64,000 nt of DNA from Caballeronia catudaia. Lineage in GTDB: Bacteria; Pseudomonadota; Gammaproteobacteria; Burkholderiales; Burkholderiaceae. The notes beneath the pieces are model-generated. The model did not search any database. It saw only the letters and a program-made list of their open reading frames with translations, and had not been told where the DNA came from. This document shows positions 57,872-64,000 of this stretch, piece after piece. Position 1 is the first letter of the stretch. Each line of letters starts with the position of its first letter. The DNA lies in NCBI RefSeq assembly GCF_001544755.2, contig NZ_FCOF02000010.1, positions 1 to 64,000 on the forward strand, in the 5' to 3' direction. The translations under genes were made by a program, and so were the position numbers.

Positions 57872-58564
57872 ATGATCAACAAGATTTTCGATTCGCTCGC
57901 CTCGGCCGTCGCCGACGTCAATGACGGAGCGACCATCATGATCGGCGGTTTCGGCACGGCGGGCATGCCGTCCGAGCTGATCGACGCGCTCATCGAGCAG
58001 GGCGCGCGCGAACTCACGATCGTCAACAACAACGCCGGCAATGGCGACACGGGCCTCGCCGCCTTGCTGAAGGCGAAGCGCGTGCGCAAGATCATCTGCT
58101 CGTTTCCGCGTCAGAGCGATTCGCATGTCTTCGACGCGCTCTATCGCGCGGGCGAAATCGAACTGGAACTCGTGCCGCAGGGCAATCTGGCGGAGCGCAT
58201 CCGCGCGGCGGGCGCGGGCATCGGCGGCTTCTTCACGCCGACCGGCTACGGCACCAAGCTCGCGGAAGGCAAGGAAACGCGCGTGATCGACGGCAAGCAT
58301 TACGTGCTGGAAGCGCCGCTGCACGCGGATTTCGCGCTCGTGAAGGCATACAAGGGCGACCGCTGGGGCAATCTGGTCTATCGTAAAACTGCGCGCAACT
58401 TCGGCCCGATCATGGCGAGCGCCGCGAAGACGGCGATCGTGCAGGTGTCGAAGGTCGTGCCGCTCGGCGAGCTGGACCCCGAAAACATCGTGACGCCCGG
58501 CATTTTCGTGCAGCGCGTCGTGGAAGTGCCGCAAGCGGTGCATGCAGCGGAACTCGCAGCTTAA
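57872..58564 (+). CDS. pcaI: 3-oxoadipate CoA-transferase, subunit A
   Basis: A 230-residue alpha subunit of a family I CoA-transferase. FGTAGMPSELIDALIEQGARELTIVNNNAGNGDTGLAALL and ICSFPRQSDSHVFDALY are typical of PcaI. With PcaJ it activates 3-oxoadipate with succinyl-CoA. It is related to but distinct from ScoA at 39299 in this window. The ATG is supported by the context AGGAACGGCA; it is the first gene of the pca operon. Confidence 0.94.
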   Translation: MINKIFDSLASAVADVNDGATIMIGGFGTAGMPSELIDALIEQGARELTIVNNNAGNGDTGLAALLKAKRVRKIICSFPRQSDSHVFDALYRAGEIELELVPQGNLAERIRAAGAGIGGFFTPTGYGTKLAEGKETRVIDGKHYVLEAPLHADFALVKAYKGDRWGNLVYRKTARNFGPIMASAAKTAIVQVSKVVPLGELDPENIVTPGIFVQRVVEVPQAVHAAELAA

Positions 58565-58576
58565 GGACGAAAAGCC

Positions 58577-59233
58577 ATGAAGAAACTCACTCGTGACGAA
58601 ATGGCCAAGCGCGTGGCCGCGGACATTCCCGAAGGCGCGTACGTGAACCTGGGCATCGGCGTGCCGACGCTCGTCGCCAATCATCTCGCGGCCGACCGCG
58701 AAATCTTCCTGCACAGCGAAAACGGTCTGCTCGGCATGGGCCCGGCGCCCGCGAAGGGCAGCGAGGACGACGAGCTCATCAATGCCGGCAAGCAGCACGT
58801 GACGCTGCTGACGGGCGGCGCGTATTTTCATCACGCGGATTCGTTCGCGATGATGCGCGGCGGCCACCTCGACTTCTGCGTGCTCGGCGCGTTCCAGGTG
58901 TCGGCGACGGGCGATCTCGCCAACTGGCACACCGGCGCGCCCGACGCGATTCCGGCCGTCGGCGGCGCGATGGACCTCGCGATCGGCGCGAAGCAGGTCT
59001 ACGTGATGATGGAACTGCTGACGAAGCAGGGCGAAAGCAAGCTCGTCGACGTGTGCACGTATCCCGTGACCGGCGTCGAATGCGTGAACCGCGTCTATAC
59101 CGATCTCGCCGTATTCGACGTGACGCCAGAAGGCCTGGTCGTGCGCGAGATCGTGGAAGGTCTGTCGTTCGACGAATTGCAGAAGCTGGCCAAGGTGCCG
59201 CTTCAATACGTGCCGTTGACCGAAGCAGCCTGA
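58577..59233 (+). CDS. pcaJ: 3-oxoadipate CoA-transferase, subunit B
   Basis: A 218-residue beta subunit with the catalytic Glu in LHSENGLLGMGP and the GGHLDFCVLGAFQVSATGDLANW stretch. It starts 12 bases after pcaI. The insertion PAKGSEDDE after GMGP distinguishes it from ScoB. Together with PcaI it makes 3-oxoadipyl-CoA, the substrate of PcaF encoded next. Confidence 0.94.
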   Translation: MKKLTRDEMAKRVAADIPEGAYVNLGIGVPTLVANHLAADREIFLHSENGLLGMGPAPAKGSEDDELINAGKQHVTLLTGGAYFHHADSFAMMRGGHLDFCVLGAFQVSATGDLANWHTGAPDAIPAVGGAMDLAIGAKQVYVMMELLTKQGESKLVDVCTYPVTGVECVNRVYTDLAVFDVTPEGLVVREIVEGLSFDELQKLAKVPLQYVPLTEAA

Positions 59234-59255
59234 GAGAACTCTGGAGACATTGAAG

Positions 59256-60458
<1,203 letters not shown>

Positions 60459-60462
60459 GCGT

Positions 60463-61824
60463 ATGTTTTCATCGACCGGTCGTCTTACCGACCTGATCTG
60501 CGGCAACGCGGCCGCCAACGCTGTGTGGTCGCCGCGCGCGACGGTGCAGGCGATGCTCGATGTCGAAGCCGCGCTCGCGCGTGCATCGGCGTTGCATGGC
60601 GTCATTCCGGCGAGCGCCGTGGACGCGATCGTCGCCGCTTGCAACGCGGGCAACATCGACGCCGACGCGCTGATGACCGGCGCGGCGGCGGGCGGCAATC
60701 TCGCGATTCCGCTCGTCAAGCAGCTCACCGCCGTGGTGAAGGCGAGCGATGCCGAAGCCGCGAAATACGTGCATTGGGGCGCGACGAGTCAGGACATCAT
60801 CGACACCGGCGTCGTGCTGCAGTTGCGCGCGGCGCTCGATTTGCTCGATGCCGATTTGCGCGCGCTATCCGATGCGCTCGTCGCTCAGGCGCAGGCGCAC
60901 AAACAGACGCCGATGATCGGCCGCACGTGGCTTCAACAGGCGCTGCCGATCACGCTCGGACTGAAGTTCGCGCAGTGGCTCGATGCGGTGACGCGTCATC
61001 GTGCGCGTCTCGAAGAGCTGAAAGCTCGCGCCTTGGTACTTCAGTTCGGCGGCGCCGCTGGCACGCTCGCCAGCTTGCGCGACAAGGGTTCATTAGTAGC
61101 GCAAGCGCTCGCGGACGATCTGAAGCTCACGCTGCCCGCTTTGCCGTGGCACACGCAGCGCGATCGCATCGCCGAAAGCGCGTCGTTTCTCGGCATGCTC
61201 ACGGGCACGCTGGGCAAGATCGCGCGCGATGTCTCGCTGATGATGCAAACCGAACTCGGCGAAGTCGCGGAACCGGCGGCGGCAGGCAAGGGCGGTTCAT
61301 CGACGATGCCGCACAAGCGCAATCCCGTCGGCTGCGCGGCCGTGCTGACCGCGGCGACGCGCGCGCCGAATCTCGTCGCGACGATCTTCGCCGGCATGGT
61401 TCAGGAGCACGAGCGCGCGCTCGGCGGCTGGCAGGCGGAGTGGGAAGCGTTGCCCGATCTCGCGCGTCTGACGGCGGGCGCGCTGTCGAACATTCTCGCG
61501 ATCGTGCCGGACATGGAAGTGAACGCCGACCGCCTCGCGCGCAATCTGAACGTGACCAACGGCCTCGTGCTCGGCGAAGCGGTGATGCTCGCGCTCGGCG
61601 ACGCCATCGGCCGGCTGGAGGCGCACAAGCTCGTGGAAGGCGCATCGAAGGCGTCGGTCGCGAACGGCACGTCGCTCTTCGACGCGCTCGCCGCCAACGA
61701 AACCGTCACGCGTCATCTGTCGCACGATCAGTTGAAACAGTTGCTCGATCCGGCGAACTACGTCGGCCAGGCGCAGGCGTTCGTCGACGCCGCCATCGCC
61801 CATTCAAAAAAACAGGAGCGGTAA
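60463..61824 (+). CDS. pcaB: 3-carboxy-cis,cis-muconate cycloisomerase
   Basis: A 453-residue member of the fumarase/aspartase superfamily. The signature GGSSTMPHKRNP is at 277-288, and HWGATSQDIIDTG near 103 is another family block. It turns beta-carboxy-cis,cis-muconate into gamma-carboxymuconolactone. It starts four bases after the pcaF stop. Downstream comes pcaD after four bases, so expression is tightly coupled. The protocatechuate dioxygenase genes (pcaHG) that make its substrate are not in this window. Confidence 0.95.
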   Translation: MFSSTGRLTDLICGNAAANAVWSPRATVQAMLDVEAALARASALHGVIPASAVDAIVAACNAGNIDADALMTGAAAGGNLAIPLVKQLTAVVKASDAEAAKYVHWGATSQDIIDTGVVLQLRAALDLLDADLRALSDALVAQAQAHKQTPMIGRTWLQQALPITLGLKFAQWLDAVTRHRARLEELKARALVLQFGGAAGTLASLRDKGSLVAQALADDLKLTLPALPWHTQRDRIAESASFLGMLTGTLGKIARDVSLMMQTELGEVAEPAAAGKGGSSTMPHKRNPVGCAAVLTAATRAPNLVATIFAGMVQEHERALGGWQAEWEALPDLARLTAGALSNILAIVPDMEVNADRLARNLNVTNGLVLGEAVMLALGDAIGRLEAHKLVEGASKASVANGTSLFDALAANETVTRHLSHDQLKQLLDPANYVGQAQAFVDAAIAHSKKQER

Positions 61825-61828
61825 AACC

Positions 61829-62623
61829 ATGCCTCTTGCCGAAGTCAACGGAACGCGGATTCACTATCGCATCGAGGCCACCGCGGGCGACAACGCGCCG
61901 TGGCTCGTGCTGTCGAATTCGCTCGGCGCCGATGTCTCGATGTGGACGCCGAACATCGAGGCGTTCGCGCAGCACTATCGCGTCGTGCGCTACGACACGC
62001 GCGGCCACGGTCATTCGGACGTGCCGCCGGGGCCGTACACGATCGATCAGCTGATCGGCGACGTGATCGGCCTGATGGATCATCTGAAGATCGAGCGGGC
62101 GAACTACTGCGGCCTGTCGATGGGCGGGCTGACCGGCATCGGGCTCGCCGCGCGTCATCCGGAGCGCTTCTCGCGCGTCGTGCTCTCGAACACCGCCGCG
62201 CTGATCGGCTCGGACGCCGTGTGGACGCCGCGCGCCGCGAAAGCGCGCGAGCCGGGCGGCATGCCCGCGCTGACCGATGCCGTGATCGCGCGCTGGTTCA
62301 CCGCGCCGTTCATCGAGCGCGAGCAGCTCGAGCTCGCCAATATCCGCGACGTGTTCCGCCATACGTCGGGCGACGGCTACGCGTCGAACTGCGAGGCGAT
62401 CCGCGACGCGGACCTGCGCGGCGAGGCGAAAACCATCAGGCTGCCGGTGCTGGTGATCGCGGGCACGCACGATCTGTCGACGACGGCCGAGCAGGGCCGC
62501 GAGCTGGCGGGCTACATCGAAGGCTCGCGCTATCTCGAACTGGACGCGGCGCATCTGTCGAACATCGAAAAGCGCGACGACTACACGCGCGCCGCCCTCG
62601 ACTTTCTCGGAGAACAACAATGA
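61829..62623 (+). CDS. pcaD: 3-oxoadipate enol-lactonase
   Basis: A 264-residue alpha/beta hydrolase with VLSNSLGADVSMWTPNIEAFA at the start, nucleophile Ser in CGLSMGGLTG, acid in IAGTHDLSTT and His in LDAAHLSNIE. It opens the enol-lactone to 3-oxoadipate. The stop overlaps the pcaC ATG by four bases. In Burkholderia the pcaC and pcaD functions can also be fused, but here they are separate genes. Confidence 0.95.
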   Translation: MPLAEVNGTRIHYRIEATAGDNAPWLVLSNSLGADVSMWTPNIEAFAQHYRVVRYDTRGHGHSDVPPGPYTIDQLIGDVIGLMDHLKIERANYCGLSMGGLTGIGLAARHPERFSRVVLSNTAALIGSDAVWTPRAAKAREPGGMPALTDAVIARWFTAPFIEREQLELANIRDVFRHTSGDGYASNCEAIRDADLRGEAKTIRLPVLVIAGTHDLSTTAEQGRELAGYIEGSRYLELDAAHLSNIEKRDDYTRAALDFLGEQQ

Positions 62624-63003
62624 CCGACGACGAACGCTACGAAGCCGGCATGAAAGTGCGCCGCGCGGTGCTGTCCGATGCGCACGTGGACCGCTCGCTC
62701 ACGAACCGCACGGAATTGACGACGGAGTTTCAGAACTTCATCACGCGCTATGCGTGGGGCGAGATCTGGACGCGCGACGGCCTGCCGCGCCACACGCGCA
62801 GCCTGCTCACCATCGCGATGATGGTCGCGTTGAACCGCGCCGAGGAGCTCGCGCTGCATTTGCGCGCCGCGAAGAACAATGGCGTGACGCAGGACGAGAT
62901 CAAGGAAGTGCTGCTGCAGACCGCCGTGTATTGCGGCGTGCCGGCGGCGAATTCGGCCTTTCACCTCGCGCAGAAAATCTTCGACGAAGAAAGCAAGGCG
63001 TAG
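62620..63003 (+). CDS. pcaC: 4-carboxymuconolactone decarboxylase
   Basis: A 127-residue CMD-family protein: YAWGEIWTRDGLPRHTRSLLTIAMMVALNR, then LHLRAAKNNGVTQDEIKEVLLQTAVYCGVPAAN. It removes CO2 from gamma-carboxymuconolactone to give the enol-lactone for PcaD. The ATG at 62620 shares ATGA with the pcaD stop. The frame is open far upstream inside pcaD without family likeness. A very strong terminator closes the operon 22 bases after its stop. Confidence 0.95.
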   Translation: MTDDERYEAGMKVRRAVLSDAHVDRSLTNRTELTTEFQNFITRYAWGEIWTRDGLPRHTRSLLTIAMMVALNRAEELALHLRAAKNNGVTQDEIKEVLLQTAVYCGVPAANSAFHLAQKIFDEESKA

Positions 63004-63025
63004 TCGCTGCTTCTGTCGGTCGACG

Positions 63026-63060
63026 AAAAGCCGTCTGCACAGGTTGTGCAGACGGCTTTT
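63026..63060. terminator. Terminator of the pca operon
   Basis: AAAAGCCGTCTGCAC and GTGCAGACGGCTTTT form a perfect 15-bp stem around AGGTT. The A and T ends let it serve the convergent DUF3443 gene as well. Confidence 0.9.
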
Positions 63061-63068
63061 CTGCATCT

Positions 63069-64000
63069 TCAGAACGCGTAGTAGGGACCAGCGCCCGCGG
63101 GCGTCGGCCGCCCGGAGAGCGCCGTAAACACGCGGCGTCCGTAGAAGAAGGGCAGACCCCAGTCGAAGTAGCCGCTGGCCGGTCCGGCGAGATTGTCGAA
63201 GGCGAAGTTGCCTGTGCCGAACAGCGCCGTCGATTGTGCGACCGTGAAGCTCACCGCGCTTTGCGCGCCGCTCGATGAGAGGATCGTCGCGGCGATTGTT
63301 TGCGGCGTCGACGGGCAGTACCACGCGCCGCAGCGGGCGAGTGTCGTCGATGGAAAGAAGACGCCGTTCGATCCGCTGTCGATGAAGCTCGATCCATATT
63401 GGCTGCCGCCGAACGCCGTCGTCACGTAACCGGTCGTCGAGCTCGACTTGAGCACGATCGCGGAGCCGAGCAGATTGTTCGACTGCGAGCCGATGCCAAA
63501 TGTCATCGTTCCCGTCACCGACGATGCGCCGCCGTCCGGCACGTTCGGCAACTCGATCAGCACGCCGTTGTTGTCGGCGGCGAAGTTCGCGACCGGATTC
63601 GTCACCTGCCGGGCGACCGCAAGCGTGCTCGCGACGCAGTTGCCCGAGATGCAACTGTAATACCAGCGCGGCATCGCGGACGCCGCGCAGCCCGCGCCGC
63701 AGTCGGCCGTGAACGGCCCGACGCCAAGAATGCCGTTGCCGCGCAGCGACGACGCGCTGAGCATCGGCAGGCCGGACTCGGTACAGTCCTGCGCGGTGTT
63801 CGGCGCGGCGCTATCGGCGATCAGTTGCACGGACGTCGAACTCGCGACGTGGCCGGCCATATGGACATCGGCCGCGCGCACCGTACCCCACGTATAGCCC
63901 GAGCCGAACACCGCACATTCCGCGACGACAGCGTTCGTGCCGCTGCCCGCGACGAGCGGCAGCGCGATCGACGGATCGAGCGCCGACGCCAGCACCCGCA
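63069..64000 (-). CDS. DUF3443 protein, 3' part (cut by window edge)
   Basis: The last about 310 residues of a gene that runs off the right edge. The sequence is Gly/Ser-rich with many Cys (CAVFGSGYTWG, AQDCTESGLP, CGAGCAAS, ISGNC, RCGAWYC) and ends PAGAGPYYAF. The block SFIDSGSNGVFFPS looks like the second active-site D-S/T-G of a pepsin-like aspartic fold, and GILGVGPF fits the flap neighbourhood. DUF3443 is a Burkholderia family of exported proteins, often lipoproteins; the signal lies outside the window. Function is not established, and protease activity is only a possibility. Confidence 0.75.
   Translation of the reverse strand, partial: RVLASALDPSIALPLVAGSGTNAVVAECAVFGSGYTWGTVRAADVHMAGHVASSTSVQLIADSAAPNTAQDCTESGLPMLSASSLRGNGILGVGPFTADCGAGCAASAMPRWYYSCISGNCVASTLAVARQVTNPVANFAADNNGVLIELPNVPDGGASSVTGTMTFGIGSQSNNLLGSAIVLKSSSTTGYVTTAFGGSQYGSSFIDSGSNGVFFPSTTLARCGAWYCPSTPQTIAATILSSSGAQSAVSFTVAQSTALFGTGNFAFDNLAGPASGYFDWGLPFFYGRRVFTALSGRPTPAGAGPYYAF

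Overview
The window is high-GC (shadow frames stay open for kilobases), and its gene families and order fit a chromosome of Burkholderiaceae, most like Burkholderia, Paraburkholderia or Caballeronia. Points in favour are the thrS-infC-rpmI-rplT-pheST-ihfA-merR block with a tRNA-Val just upstream, a complete aruCFGDBE arginine succinyltransferase cluster, a pcaIJFBDC cluster, and Burkholderia-type families such as DUF3443 and DUF6431. I see no prophage, integron, CRISPR array or complete insertion sequence. It reads as ordinary core and catabolic chromosome.

Layout from left to right. 1-4960: a truncated zinc-ribbon (DUF6431-like) gene, a hairpin-rich gap, rpsU, a ferredoxin with a YigZ protein, a GNAT acetyltransferase, a CSS-motif EAL phosphodiesterase and a small unknown gene. 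5209-16785: one long plus-strand locus for arginine uptake and breakdown: two ABC permeases, the ATPase, a DJ-1/AraC-type regulator, aruC, aruF, aruG, astD, astB, astE and the periplasmic binding protein. 16860-22784: a minus-strand efflux operon (outer-membrane lipoprotein, FUSC pump, DUF1656, HlyD adaptor) with a divergent LysR gene. 22906-31357: small and mixed genes, including a frameshifted SRAP gene, a phosphoesterase, an FAD-linked oxidase, wrbA with DUF2069, a YihY membrane protein, a Mpo1-like protein, a hydrolase and a homocysteine-forming sulfhydrylase. 31606-44462: a CBS protein, an LplT-acyltransferase fusion, aroC, ETF-ubiquinone oxidoreductase, a short-chain dehydrogenase with a thioesterase, a PAS-LuxR regulator next to scoAB, a hydrolase, a RidA protein and relA. 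44559-52870: tRNA-Val and the translation block ending with ihfA and a MerR gene. 52974-57691: small unknown genes, tRNA-Pro, two LysR genes, a DoxX gene and pcaR. 57872-63003: pcaIJFBDC, followed by a strong terminator and the 3' part of a DUF3443 gene cut by the right edge.

How the genes work together. The arginine locus can import arginine or ornithine, succinylate it (AruF/AruG), remove ammonia and CO2 (AstB), transaminate (AruC), oxidise (AstD) and release glutamate and succinate (AstE), under an ArgR-like sensor encoded inside the cluster. The pca genes carry beta-carboxymuconate to succinyl-CoA and acetyl-CoA. PcaR is divergent, and the gap between pcaR and pcaI holds a good promoter with tandem 19-bp operator-like palindromes. 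The translation block includes infC with an AUC start codon, expected to give IF3 autoregulation.

I did not find a convincing undescribed system. The observations most worth checking are the pca operator architecture, the SRAP frameshift, the displaced binding-protein gene of the arginine locus, the LplT-PlsC fusion without a ligase domain, the thrS leader, and the small unknown genes around tRNA-Pro. Several gene starts were moved from the longest open frame to starts supported by a ribosome-binding site; these are stated entry by entry.
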